A DNA stretch of 46,697 nt from Rivularia sp. T60_A2020_040 (GTDB lineage: Bacteria; Cyanobacteriota; Cyanobacteriia; Cyanobacteriales; Nostocaceae): contig JACYMD010000061.1 of the NCBI GenBank assembly GCA_015272215.1, positions 1 to 46,697 on the forward strand, written 5' to 3'. The notes below the pieces were generated by a model. That model was not told the origin of the DNA. It saw only the letters and a list, made by a program, of their open reading frames with translations, and made no database searches. A program made the position numbers and the translations under genes. Position 1 is the stretch's first letter; the number at the start of each line of letters is the position of its first letter. Shown here piece by piece: positions 26,834 to 35,916 of the stretch.

Positions 26834-27496
26834 TTACTTTATCTTTTGAAGTAGAGTTTCTGTCTGTTGAGTTATTAAATCCCAATCTTCAGATATAATT
26901 AGATGTTTAGGGAATAACTCACTACTTAATCCAATTGCGATGGCACCTGAAGAGATAAATTCTGCTGCATTTTCTAAAGTTACTCCCCCGGTAGGAATCA
27001 AAGGAATTTGTTTTAAGGGAGCTTGTAAACTTTTGATATATTCAACACCACCTACTGCTTGTATCGGAAATACTTTGACGCAGGTTGCTCCTAAACTCCA
27101 AGCTGTCACAATTTCTGTTGGAGTCAGCGCTCCGGGTATAATTGGTATATTTAAATTTACAGCCGCTGAAATTATTTCTGAGTCAATATGAGGAGTAAAC
27201 AAGAATTGCGACCCTGCTTGTACTGCTTGCTGCATCTGTTGTAAGTTTAACAGTGTACCCGCGCCAATAATACAATCAGGCATTTCTCTACGTAATTCTG
27301 CGATTAACTCTGCCGCTCCTGGAGTATTCCAAGTTACCTCAATCAGTTTTATTCCCCCAAATGCAACGGCTAAAGCCATTTGTCGAGCTAAATCTGTTTT
27401 ATTAGCACGAATTACGGCAATAACGCGATGTTTTTTTAAAAGTGTTAACCAAGAGGTTGGGCATGGAAAATTGACCATTGGGCATTGGGAATTCAA
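26834..27496 (-). CDS. eda: KDPG / 4-hydroxy-2-oxoglutarate aldolase
   Basis: A 220-residue class I aldolase. The catalytic Glu is in IEVTWNTPGA, the phosphate and carboxylate contacts in GAGTLL and FTPHIDSEI, the Schiff-base Lys in CVKVFPIQAVGG and the last phosphate loop in IPTGGV. It splits 2-keto-3-deoxy-6-phosphogluconate into pyruvate and glyceraldehyde-3-phosphate in the Entner-Doudoroff route, which operates in cyanobacteria. The first 15 residues (MNSQCPMVNFPCPTS) come from a GGGCATT-type repeat and precede the conserved WLTLLKKHRVIAVIR, so the true start may be internal. Confidence 0.93.
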   Translation of the reverse strand: MNSQCPMVNFPCPTSWLTLLKKHRVIAVIRANKTDLARQMALAVAFGGIKLIEVTWNTPGAAELIAELRREMPDCIIGAGTLLNLQQMQQAVQAGSQFLFTPHIDSEIISAAVNLNIPIIPGALTPTEIVTAWSLGATCVKVFPIQAVGGVEYIKSLQAPLKQIPLIPTGGVTLENAAEFISSGAIAIGLSSELFPKHLIISEDWDLITQQTETLLQKIK

Positions 27497-27771
27497 TATT
27501 GAAAATGTTTTATTTCAAGTTATTTTTGATTTATTTAGATTACATAACTTATTTTTATTATAGGAACTTAATTTTTAAGCTCATTCACTATTAACCTCGA
27601 TGAATTATTTTTTGATTAAATAAAAAGCCTAAAATTATTAATATTAACTCCTGTTTTATTTTCTACTATTACGGACAAGTCAAGCAAAAATTTTATGTTT
27701 TTTTTGGATTGAGTAGATAATTTGTATCGCTAATATGATAAAAGCTAAATAAATAAAGGTAATTAGTCAAC

Positions 27772-28857
27772 ATGAATTACAAAGGATTTTTGCAAAAAAG
27801 CTTTATAACATCGGTTGTTGTAGCAACAGTTATTATCGGTGGCAGTAACTTAATCCAAACGGATGCTCAAACCCCAAATATCTCAAAATCCCCACAAATT
27901 AAACCTACCTTTACCTTAAAAGGACATATATGGGATATCGAAGCTTTAGCTTTTAGCCCCGACGGACAAACTTTAATTAGTGGTAGTTTCGACCATACTG
28001 TAAAGATGTGGAACCTGATAAATGGTAGACTTATTACTACCCTTGACGGACACAAAGATGGAGTCAACGACGTTGTTATCAGTGCCGACGGACAGCTATT
28101 TTTTACTGGGGGAGGAACAGCACAAACCAATACCGATAAAGTAATTAAAGTATGGAGCATGAAAACCAGAAAACTGCTTCGTACCCTCAAAGGACATTCT
28201 CAAGGAGTGACTTCCTTAGCAATAACTGCTGACGGTAAAACTCTTGTTAGCGGTAGTTACGACAACACTATTAAACTGTGGAATCCGCAAACAGGTGCAT
28301 TAATTCGCACTTTAGCTGGACATAATAGTCCGGTACGTTCAGTAGCAATTAGTCCCGACGGTAAAACTCTGGCTAGCGGTGGAGGTTCACTCAAAGGTGA
28401 TTCCGACAAAACACTTAGATTATGGAACCTGGAAACAGGAAAACTAATTAGTAGTATCGAAGGAAACACTAATCTGATTAGTTTTATCGGCTTTACTCCC
28501 GATGGTAAATATCTAGTTAACGCTACAGACCCAAGAATCAATGTTTGGGATTTGAATACAGGTAAACTAGTTAATACTTTTAGCGTATCAGATATTGAAG
28601 GCATTACCTCTGTAACTTTAGGAAACGATAGCAAAAGCGTTGTGACTACAACATTAGATGGTGCAGTCACAATGTGGGATTTAAGTACCGGAAAAGCCAT
28701 TAATTCTTTCCTGGAAGCAGCAAATAATCCTCAAAATTACGACCAACTTTATCCTACCAGCACCGCATTTAGTCCCGACGGTAAAATTATTGCCATCGGA
28801 AAAGGAGGTGGAGCTTACAATTCAACCTTCCCAATCAGCATTCAAAAAATGCCGTGA
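27772..28857 (+). CDS. Secreted seven-bladed WD40 repeat protein
   Basis: A 361-residue protein with an N-terminal signal or anchor (hydrophobic SVVVATVIIGG) followed by seven WD40 blades. Clear blades read FSPDGQTLISGSFD...VKMWNL, ITADGKTLVSGSYD...IKLWNP and ISPDGKTLASGGG...LRLWNL; blades five to seven are more diverged. Seven units make one closed beta-propeller, so the protein is complete. Extracytoplasmic WD40 proteins are common in filamentous cyanobacteria and act as binding scaffolds; no partner is evident. Confidence 0.9.
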   Translation: MNYKGFLQKSFITSVVVATVIIGGSNLIQTDAQTPNISKSPQIKPTFTLKGHIWDIEALAFSPDGQTLISGSFDHTVKMWNLINGRLITTLDGHKDGVNDVVISADGQLFFTGGGTAQTNTDKVIKVWSMKTRKLLRTLKGHSQGVTSLAITADGKTLVSGSYDNTIKLWNPQTGALIRTLAGHNSPVRSVAISPDGKTLASGGGSLKGDSDKTLRLWNLETGKLISSIEGNTNLISFIGFTPDGKYLVNATDPRINVWDLNTGKLVNTFSVSDIEGITSVTLGNDSKSVVTTTLDGAVTMWDLSTGKAINSFLEAANNPQNYDQLYPTSTAFSPDGKIIAIGKGGGAYNSTFPISIQKMP

Positions 28858-28950
28858 GCAGGTTAGAGGTTTGGAGTTAGGAGTTAGTTTTGTAGAGACG
28901 GGGCGTATTGCTACGTCTGTACGGGAGTTGGGAGTTAGTAAATAATAGAA

Positions 28951-28999
28951 CAACTGTCAACTGTCAACTGTCCACTCTCAACTGTCAACTGTCAACTGT
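28951..28999. repeat. CAACTGT heptamer array
   Basis: Seven units of CAACTGT with two variant units, ending at the phoH stop codon. Confidence 0.85.
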
Positions 29000-29953
29000 T
29001 TACTTCTCATACTGCTCGTAAGCGGCGACAATGCGCTGTACTAAAGGATGACGGACAACATCTTTTTGAGAAAATTCACAGAATGCGATGCCTTCTACGT
29101 GCTTTAAAATTTGAAAAGCTGTTAATAATCCCGATTGTTGCTGTGATGGTAAATCGCTTTGCGTCATATCACCCGTTACTACCATACGCGAACGAAAACC
29201 CAAACGAGTTAAAAGCATTTTCATCTGTGCTGGTGTGGTGTTTTGAGCTTCGTCTACAATTACAAAAGCATTATTTAAAGTTCTCCCCCGCATATAAGCT
29301 AAAGGTGCAACTTCAATTACTCCTTTTTCAATTAGTGATGGTACTTTGTCCGGATCAATAAATTCGTTGATAGCATCATAAAGTGGACGCAAATAAGGAT
29401 TAACTTTTTGCTGTAAATCCCCCGGTAAAAAGCCGAGTTTTTCACCTGCCTCTACCGCTGGACGAGTTAAAATAAGTTTCTCATACTTATTATCCAGCAG
29501 AGCTTGGATGGCAACAACAACCGCTAAAAATGTTTTACCAGTACCAGCCGGGCCAATACAAAATGTTAAATCACGCTTGCGTATTGCTTCAATATACTGT
29601 CGCTGACGAAAAGTTTTAGCGCGAATTTGTTCACCACGACGAGTTTTAGCAAGTACATCCTTTTGTAATGTTTGCAGTTCATCTTCTCGATGAGTATCGA
29701 GGGCTTGACGCGCAGTTAAGATATCGGCGAGAGATAGTATATTACCGTTCGTCCAAATATCTTCTAAAGATTTTACCAACCGACGAACCAAATCGATTTG
29801 TTTTTCAGTGCCACTAACGTATAATTCTTGCCCCCGCAGTACTATTGTGGCTCCAGTTTGTCGGGATAGGATTTTGAGGTTTTCTTCCTCATTTCCCGCT
29901 AACGCCATAGCGCTTGGAATATCCGGTAATTCTATTGTTATGGCATCTGCCAT
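29000..29953 (-). CDS. phoH: PhoH-like ATPase
   Basis: From the ATG at 29953 (MADAITIELPD) the protein has 317 residues; an upstream ATG at 30025 adds a non-conserved 24-residue leader. An N-terminal KH-like region (LKILSRQTGATIVLRGQELY) is followed by a P-loop ATPase: Walker A GPAGTGKT, VEAGEKLGFLPGD, Walker B FVIVDEAQN and TGDMTQSDLP. PhoH proteins are RNA-associated NTPases, often next to RNA maturation genes. Here it ends the ffh-rpsP-KH-phoH cluster, which points to ribosome or RNA quality control. Confidence 0.93.
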   Translation of the reverse strand: MADAITIELPDIPSAMALAGNEEENLKILSRQTGATIVLRGQELYVSGTEKQIDLVRRLVKSLEDIWTNGNILSLADILTARQALDTHREDELQTLQKDVLAKTRRGEQIRAKTFRQRQYIEAIRKRDLTFCIGPAGTGKTFLAVVVAIQALLDNKYEKLILTRPAVEAGEKLGFLPGDLQQKVNPYLRPLYDAINEFIDPDKVPSLIEKGVIEVAPLAYMRGRTLNNAFVIVDEAQNTTPAQMKMLLTRLGFRSRMVVTGDMTQSDLPSQQQSGLLTAFQILKHVEGIAFCEFSQKDVVRHPLVQRIVAAYEQYEK

Positions 29954-30108
29954 CGTGTTTATTAGTAAGCAGTAAATATTAACAAAATTAACAAAACTAA
30001 CAAAAATGCTCCAGTGGAGAGACAAATCTTATTTGTTGTTTACTATCAGCCATAGGGCTGATAGCGAATCCAACAAGAAACAATAAATATCAATAAATAT
30101 TGTTTCAA

Positions 30109-30561
30109 TCAAATACGAGTACGGGGTTGGGTGAAATTTATGTTTCCGTCACCACGTTTTGTTTTAGGTTTGGGCATCGGTAATTGTCTATTCTCTTCTT
30201 CGCCATTAGCATTAATAGTCGATACAGGTGCATCTTCCCGACTTTCATTACTACCGTAAATGTCTAGGTGTGCCGATTGTCCGGCGGCTTGAGCAGCAGC
30301 AGAAATCACCGTGCGAATCGCCTGAATATTGCGTCCTCCACGACCAAAAACTTTACCTTTATCTGCACTATCAAAGGCAATGCGAATCCAAGCTCGTTTA
30401 GTGCTGCCAGAAATTTCGCAATCAACGCTTAAAGATTCTGGAGACTCCAAAAACGGCTGAATCAAGAATTTTACTAAACCGATGTAATCGGGAGTTGTAC
30501 GGGGGTTCGTTTCTCCTGCATTATGAGGATACAGCTTCTGCACGGACTTGTTCAAAAACAT
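30109..30561 (-). CDS. khpA: KH domain RNA-binding protein (KhpA-like)
   Basis: A 150-residue protein. The core [20 protein letters not shown] and [19 protein letters not shown] carries the KH GxxG loop (GRGG). A disordered, charged tail (about 110-150) extends beyond the usual ~80-residue KhpA. Its ATG at 30561 overlaps the end of rpsP by 41 bases, consistent with translational coupling; GTG at 30543 is an alternative start. In many bacteria khpA follows rpsP and the protein binds RNA with KhpB. Confidence 0.9.
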   Translation of the reverse strand: MFLNKSVQKLYPHNAGETNPRTTPDYIGLVKFLIQPFLESPESLSVDCEISGSTKRAWIRIAFDSADKGKVFGRGGRNIQAIRTVISAAAQAAGQSAHLDIYGSNESREDAPVSTINANGEEENRQLPMPKPKTKRGDGNINFTQPRTRI

Positions 30562-30784
30562 TATTTTTTGTTAAAATGCGACGCACGGTGTCAGTTGGTT
30601 GAGCGCCCTGTTGTAACCGCTCCACAATGCGGGGAACGTCTAATTTGACTTCATTGGTTCTAGGATTATAAAAACCCAATTCTTCAAGGGGAAGACCATC
30701 ACGACGAGCAAGGTTATTGATGGCAATTATCCGGTAACTAGCTTCTCGTTTTTTGCCAAATCGCTTGAGGCGGAGTTTAATCAT
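30521..30784 (-). CDS. rpsP: 30S ribosomal protein S16
   Basis: An 87-residue bS16 with the conserved start [19 protein letters not shown] and [14 protein letters not shown]. It is part of the 30S body and needed for subunit assembly. A TAGGAG-type ribosome site lies upstream. It follows ffh by about 230 bases and overlaps the KH gene. Confidence 0.98.
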   Translation of the reverse strand: MIKLRLKRFGKKREASYRIIAINNLARRDGLPLEELGFYNPRTNEVKLDVPRIVERLQQGAQPTDTVRRILTKNNVFEQVRAEAVSS

Positions 30785-31017
30785 GATTAAGAAGTTATGC
30801 TCCTAATTTTAATGGTGTTGGTTGACAACTACTAATTGGCGATAAGTCTATTTAACATTATGGAAGCATTTCACCTAAAAGGCTAATGCTCTTGATCGCA
30901 GGAAGATAAAAATTTCCCACAAGTAGCAAATGCTAATTCTAGCACTCACACAGCAGGAAGCGCTATTGTATGAGGTTAGAGGTTAAAAGTTAGAGGTTAA
31001 AGATTTTTGATTTTTAA

Positions 31018-32472
31018 CTAAAGGGTACCAAAACCTTTTTTCTTCTTGTCTTTTTTCGGTTTTTTCTTACCACCAGCACCGCCGGGATAACCCCGCCATC
31101 CCGGTGCAGCTTGATTACCGGCAGCCATTGGATTACCACCCATACCTCCTAACATTCCTCCCATGCCGGGAAAGTTGCCTTGACCCATTTGCTGCATCAT
31201 ACTCCGCATTCGCTGGAAATCACTGACTAATTTGCTGATATCTTTTTCTTTAAAACCGCTTCCAGTTGCAATCCGTCGCCGACGACTAGGAGAACTTGCC
31301 AATAAATCGGGATTTTTACGTTCTTCCTGAGTCATGGACTTAATCATCGCTTCGCAGCGTTTAAGCTGAGATTGCCCTTGTTCGAGTTGCTCGTTAGAAA
31401 TTTTACCCATCCCCGGTATCATCTTCATGATACCTCCGAGGGAACCCATATTTTTCAACAAACGCAATTGTTTGAGAAAGTCGGTAAAATCAAACTTCGC
31501 TGACAGCATTTTCTCTGTCATTTTTTCGGCATCGGCGATGTCAAATTCTTCCTGGGCTTTTTCTACAAGGGTTAATACATCCCCCATTCCCAAAATTCGC
31601 GATGCCATTCTTTCGGGATAAAAGGGCTGTAGCGCTTCTACTTTTTCACCCACACCAACAAATTTAATCGGCGCACCGGAAATTCTTCTTACCGACAGTG
31701 CCGCACCACCACGGCTATCACCGTCTAATTTGGTGAGAATTGCCCCAGTAATCCCAATTTGTTCGTGAAAGGTACGAGTCAAATTTGCTGCTTCTTGACC
31801 AGTCATCGCGTCCACTACCAGCAGTGTTTCATGGGGCTGGACGGTTTGTTTTACCTGGGCTAACTCCGCCATCATGTCTTCGTCAATTTGCAGACGACCA
31901 GCGGTATCAATAATTACGGTATCAATTCCTTCTGCCTTCGCGTGTTCTACCCCCTGACGGGCAATTTCAACTGGATTTGCATCGCTTCCCAGTTCAAATA
32001 CCGGCACGTCAATTTGTTGACCTAAAGTTATCAATTGATCGATGGCAGCGGGACGGTAAACGTCTGTAGCAACCATCAAACAACTGCGTTCTAATTTTCT
32101 CAAGTGTAAGGCTAACTTCGCCGTTGCCGTGGTTTTACCAGTACCCTGTAAACCAGCCATCAAAACTACTGTAGGTGCTACTTCGGCTTGTACGAGGGGA
32201 ACATTGGTTTCCCCCATGACTCTTACCAATTCGTCATTAACTATTTTGATAAACTGTTGATCGGGACGTACCCCACTTAACACCTCAGCCCCTTGTGCCT
32301 TGGCTTCTACTTCGCTAATAAATTCTTTAACTACTTGGAGGTTGACATCCGCTTCTAATAAGGCGCGGCGAACTTCTCGCAAAGCTTCCTGGATGTTGGA
32401 TTGAGAAATCTTATCTTGTCCCCGGAGCTTTTTCCAGGTAGATTCTAAACGGTCGGCTAGTGCATCAAACAT
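31018..32472 (-). CDS. ffh: Signal recognition particle protein Ffh (SRP54)
   Basis: A 484-residue SRP GTPase. The N domain precedes the G domain with GLQGTGKTTATAKLA, DVYRPAAIDQL, DTAGRLQ and TKLDGDSRGG. The methionine-rich M domain follows (about 320-435, with SSPSRRRRIA as the RNA-binding motif) and the C-terminal tail is Gly/Met-rich, then lysine-rich. It delivers nascent membrane proteins to FtsY with 4.5S RNA. Length is normal for cyanobacteria. It heads the ffh-rpsP-khpA-phoH cluster. Confidence 0.98.
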   Translation of the reverse strand: MFDALADRLESTWKKLRGQDKISQSNIQEALREVRRALLEADVNLQVVKEFISEVEAKAQGAEVLSGVRPDQQFIKIVNDELVRVMGETNVPLVQAEVAPTVVLMAGLQGTGKTTATAKLALHLRKLERSCLMVATDVYRPAAIDQLITLGQQIDVPVFELGSDANPVEIARQGVEHAKAEGIDTVIIDTAGRLQIDEDMMAELAQVKQTVQPHETLLVVDAMTGQEAANLTRTFHEQIGITGAILTKLDGDSRGGAALSVRRISGAPIKFVGVGEKVEALQPFYPERMASRILGMGDVLTLVEKAQEEFDIADAEKMTEKMLSAKFDFTDFLKQLRLLKNMGSLGGIMKMIPGMGKISNEQLEQGQSQLKRCEAMIKSMTQEERKNPDLLASSPSRRRRIATGSGFKEKDISKLVSDFQRMRSMMQQMGQGNFPGMGGMLGGMGGNPMAAGNQAAPGWRGYPGGAGGKKKPKKDKKKKGFGTL

Positions 32473-32576
32473 AATTCAATTTCTATTAGTCAGCAAGCAT
32501 ATTAACGCGCTATATAACAGCTTAATAGTTTTTAATTGATAAAAGCACTTCTATTCCTCCAATGCGGGCAAAATTG

Positions 32577-32640
32577 GGGAATTGGGAATCGGTAATGGGT
32601 AATGGGTAATTGGTAATGGGTAATGGGTAATGGGTAATTA
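32577..32640 (+). repeat. GGTAATG heptamer array
   Basis: Seven or more units of GGTAATG / GGTAATT in tandem, preceded by AATTGGG variants. Confidence 0.85.
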
Positions 32641-32740
32641 AATCCGTGTAATCATTGTAATCCTTTTTAATCCGTGTTCAAAGCTGTTACACAATGATAT
32701 TTTTCGTGCTTGCGATCGCAAAAATACAAAAATATAATTT

Positions 32741-32768
32741 AAATAATTAAATAATTAAATAATTAAAT
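32741..32768 (+). repeat. AAATAATT octamer array
   Basis: Three and a half copies of AAATAATT, the only eight-base unit seen in the window. Confidence 0.75.
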
Positions 32769-32863
32769 ATTTCTTGCATATAATACAATTATGTATGTAA
32801 TATCAACTATTGTTAGTGATAATTAAATCACAATTAAATTTTATTTAAAGATACTTATTAATT

Positions 32864-33970
32864 ATGAATACAACTAACCCGAAAAAAAATAATTTATCCG
32901 AATCTAAACATAGATTATATTTCGTATTCCAAATCATAGCTGTAGTTCTCACAAGTTATATATTTCTTTCACTAATAATTAGCAATCAATCCTCATTTTT
33001 ATTAATTGGTATCAGTTTAGGTACTGGCTTAATTTTTATTGTTGTAAATATCCTGTTGAATAAACAAAATAAGTTAAAAAATGAAATTCCGAATACACTT
33101 GAGAATGTCGAATCTCAAAAACAAGATAATATCCAAGAAAAAATCCTCAATCAAATTACCCAAGGTAACAATATTAGCAGTTTAAACTTGATTTTCGCTG
33201 ACTTAAAAGAGGTTAACTTAATTGGTATTAATTTCAATAATATGTATTTGAGCGGTGTTGAATTAAGTGATGCTAATTTAACAGATGCCCAGTTGATAGG
33301 AGTTGATTTTAGTGAAGCCAATTTACGCAATGCTAAATTAGTAAATGCTCAGTTATTAGGTGCTAACCTCAACAGCATTAAGTTAACAGGTGCTAATCTA
33401 AATAACGCTAATTTAAAAGACGCTAACCTTAGTACAGCCGAGCTTAATCATGCTTGCTTAATCAATGCCATATTAATCAGTGCAAACCTCAGTGATGCTA
33501 AATTACTGGATGCCAATTTAACTAATGCCCAACTTTATAAAGCTTATCTGTGGAATGCTAATCTTAATAATGCTCAGTTAGTCAATGCCGATTTAAGTTG
33601 TGCCTATATGAATAATGTCAAACTTAATAATGCTAACTTAACTCGCGCTAATCTCAAAGATGCTCAATTATGTACAGCTAAGCTCAAAGATGCCAATTTA
33701 GAATCAGTTAATTTGAACAATGCTCAGTTAGATAATGCTAATTTGAAAAATGCCAATTTGAGTGAAGCTTGTTTAGAGAAAGCTAATTTAGCAAATAGCA
33801 ATCTTGAAAATGCTAATCTATATAATACCGATTTAAGAAAAGCAAATTTAACCAATACTAATTTGATTCATGCAAAAGTTGAAAATTCTCGCTTTGGAGA
33901 TAATATAGGCATTAGCGATGATGTTAAATTATATTTAAAGCGACAAGGTGCAATTTTTGAAGATCAATAG
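32864..33970 (+). CDS. Membrane-anchored pentapeptide-repeat protein
   Basis: A 368-residue protein. Two membrane helices (about residues 18-40 and 46-66) are followed by a charged linker with a weak coiled coil, then about 45 A(N/D)LXX pentapeptides between residues 105 and 350 (ANLTD, ANLRN, ANLNN, ANLKD). The whole repeat block is asparagine-rich. The expected fold is a long right-handed beta-helix projecting from the membrane, probably on the cytoplasmic side. Function unknown. The C-terminal DDVKLYLKRQGAIFED is a typical cap of cyanobacterial relatives. Confidence 0.9.
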   Translation: MNTTNPKKNNLSESKHRLYFVFQIIAVVLTSYIFLSLIISNQSSFLLIGISLGTGLIFIVVNILLNKQNKLKNEIPNTLENVESQKQDNIQEKILNQITQGNNISSLNLIFADLKEVNLIGINFNNMYLSGVELSDANLTDAQLIGVDFSEANLRNAKLVNAQLLGANLNSIKLTGANLNNANLKDANLSTAELNHACLINAILISANLSDAKLLDANLTNAQLYKAYLWNANLNNAQLVNADLSCAYMNNVKLNNANLTRANLKDAQLCTAKLKDANLESVNLNNAQLDNANLKNANLSEACLEKANLANSNLENANLYNTDLRKANLTNTNLIHAKVENSRFGDNIGISDDVKLYLKRQGAIFEDQ

Positions 33971-33980
33971 TTAGGTCATT

Positions 33981-34157
33981 TCACGAAACTAAAGTAATTA
34001 GGTTAGAAAAAGCTTCAGTCGCATCGGCTATAACTTTGCTTTGAAAAACAAATTCGCCATAGTCTGCTAAGTTATCCAAACCAACTACATTCAAGAGAAC
34101 TTCAGTCGTTACCCATGCAGAAGTTTCAACTAATAGTTTCCGCCATTTTACTCTCAT
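33981..34157 (-). CDS. Conserved-looking 58-residue small protein
   Basis: A minus-strand frame from ATG at 34157 to TGA at 33981 encodes 58 residues: it starts MRVKWRKLLVETSAWV, has a moderately hydrophobic first half and continues NVVGLDNLADYGEFVFQ. I associate the GLDxLADYxEFxF pattern with small cyanobacterial proteins of unknown function (recollection, not a search). An AAGGAAG ribosome-site sequence lies about ten bases upstream of the ATG. It was short enough to be missed by length cut-offs. It sits in an otherwise empty spacer, 131 bases downstream of the pepP-like gene's stop on the same strand. Confidence 0.6.
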   Translation of the reverse strand: MRVKWRKLLVETSAWVTTEVLLNVVGLDNLADYGEFVFQSKVIADATEAFSNLITLVS

Positions 34158-34288
34158 AATTTTCGCTTCCTTGCGAAATATATCAGCTTTTATTTAATTA
34201 TTAACAAATGTAAATTATTTTAACGATTGATTACAATACCCCGATTGAAGAAATGAGGTAGTAATTTTACGTATTGACCTAATTACTG

Positions 34289-35662
34289 CTAACTGCTAAA
34301 TGTTAACTGTTCCACAGCATCGGCTTGTGTTGGTAACGCTGCTGTTAAAACTTCGCTGCCATTATCGGTAACTAAAACATCGTCTTCGATGCGGATTCCT
34401 CGGACATCGGAAAATTGAGATAAACGTTCCCAATTAACATATTTATAGAAGTTTTGGCGATTTTGAGGATTATTAATAATTGCCGGGACTTGATAAAACC
34501 CTGGCTCAATTGTTACTAACATTCCTGTACGTAAAGGTCGATTTAAGCGTAAATAACCCAACCCAAAACGACTGCTTCTTTCTCTTCCGGTTTCGTATCC
34601 TGCTAAATCTCCCAAATCTTCCATATCATGTACGTCTAAACCCAGTAAATGACCTATACCGTGGGGAAAAAACAATGCATGAGCATCCATATCTACTAAC
34701 TCTTCGGGATTTCCTTGTAAAATACCTAAATTCATTAAACCTTCCGTAATAACCCTACAAGCACAAAGATGAATTTCTTCATATTCCACACCGGGACGTA
34801 TTTTGTCAATACAGGCATCATGTGCGGCTAAAACTACGTCATAAATATCTCTTTGGGTAGATGACATTTTGCCATTGACAGCCCAAGTTCGAGTCACATC
34901 AGCAGCCCAACCAGTGGAAGTTTCCGCACCCACATCAGCAAGTAGTAGGTCATTTGGTTGCAGGGTGTTTCCATAATGTTCGTTATGCAATACTTCCCCA
35001 CGCACGGTGACGATACTGTTATAAGATGTAGTCATATTATGAGCGATAATGACTGCTTCCATTGCTGCTCTGACTTGTGCTTCAGTTTTTGCTGTGGATG
35101 TTGCTGCCATACCGGCTTTGTGGGCTTCTACAGTCACACTCACGGCTTTGCGTATTTCAGTCAAAGCTGCGTCATCATGGGTAAGACGCAATTCAACAAT
35201 CGCTTTAGCTAATTCTAAATCGATATTTTCCGGCGCACGTTGCGGTAAAATCCATCTATCTAATAATTGGGATTGTTGAGTCCATGAAGCTGCATCTTGT
35301 ACGGCAATTGTTGCCACACCTTGCAAATAAAATTCCAACTCTATCATTGGGTAAGCTTCATCCGCGCCAATGTGTTCTGCAATGCGATCGCGATTTGGAA
35401 TTTCTCCATGCCACAAAGCGCTACTTACTGCGGGGTCATCCATGAATAATTGCATTTTACCAGCTTCTAAGCGAATCATCGCATTTTGTAAAGGTAATCC
35501 GGCAAAATAGAGAAAATGACTACTAGAACGATGTGGGAAAATATTTGCAGAAAAGTTACGCGGGCTAGGACTTCCAGACCATAATAATGCCGGAAAATCG
35601 ATTAATTTGGCTAATTTTTCTCGTCTTTGACGTAAAATATCTGGTAGAGATTTTGTAATCAT
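34289..35662 (-). CDS. pepP: Xaa-Pro aminopeptidase (aminopeptidase P, M24B)
   Basis: A 457-residue metallopeptidase. Residues 1 to about 140 form the N-terminal domain (RREKLAKLIDFPALLWSG, RSSSHFLYFAGLP). The pita-bread catalytic domain has the metal ligands in LLADVGAETSTGWAADVTRT (two Asp), FFPHGIGHLLGLDVHD (His), IEPGFY (Glu) and GIRIEDDVLV (Glu). It removes N-terminal residues before proline using two Mn ions. Monocistronic; the following spacer is repeat-rich. Confidence 0.93.
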   Translation of the reverse strand: MITKSLPDILRQRREKLAKLIDFPALLWSGSPSPRNFSANIFPHRSSSHFLYFAGLPLQNAMIRLEAGKMQLFMDDPAVSSALWHGEIPNRDRIAEHIGADEAYPMIELEFYLQGVATIAVQDAASWTQQSQLLDRWILPQRAPENIDLELAKAIVELRLTHDDAALTEIRKAVSVTVEAHKAGMAATSTAKTEAQVRAAMEAVIIAHNMTTSYNSIVTVRGEVLHNEHYGNTLQPNDLLLADVGAETSTGWAADVTRTWAVNGKMSSTQRDIYDVVLAAHDACIDKIRPGVEYEEIHLCACRVITEGLMNLGILQGNPEELVDMDAHALFFPHGIGHLLGLDVHDMEDLGDLAGYETGRERSSRFGLGYLRLNRPLRTGMLVTIEPGFYQVPAIINNPQNRQNFYKYVNWERLSQFSDVRGIRIEDDVLVTDNGSEVLTAALPTQADAVEQLTFSS

Positions 35663-35734
35663 GGCAATTGAGGATGGGGAGACAAGGGGATGGGGGATGG
35701 GGAGAAAAATTCTTAATTCCTAATTTACAACCTA

Positions 35735-35878
35735 TAATCCAAAATCCAAAATTCTTTAACTGCTAAATCTTTTAATCCAAAATCCAAAATTTAAAATCCA
35801 AAATTCTTTGACTCTTAACTTACAACTTATAATCCAAAATCCAAAATTTAAAATCCAAAATTCTTTGACTCTTAACTT
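35735..35878 (+). repeat. AATCCAAA-type simple repeats with a duplicated ~55-base block
   Basis: Tandem AATCCAAA and AAAATCC units. A block containing ATAATCCAAAATCC through TTTGACTCTTAACTT occurs twice, the copies about 55 bases apart (near 35770 and 35828), showing recent tandem duplication at a second scale. Confidence 0.75.
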
Positions 35879-35916
35879 TTTATTTGTAACTAATCACTGA
35901 TAATGGATAAATTGAA

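Larger units (their letters stand above)
32473..32863. other. Repeat-rich spacer between divergent ffh and pentapeptide genes
   Basis: No gene. It contains a GGTAATG heptamer array (32577-32640), a HIP1 site at 32712-32719 and an AAATAATT octamer array (32741-32768). Promoters for both divergent genes should lie here but none is clear by eye. Confidence 0.6.

Noticed and set aside
28257-28700. 147-codon minus-strand frame
   Set aside because: Antisense shadow of the WD40 repeats, produced by their regular codon pattern.
32864-33970. Qnr/MfpA-like quinolone-resistance pentapeptide protein
   Set aside because: Two membrane helices and Asn-rich A(N/D)LXX units fit generic cyanobacterial pentapeptide proteins; soluble dimeric Qnr features are absent.
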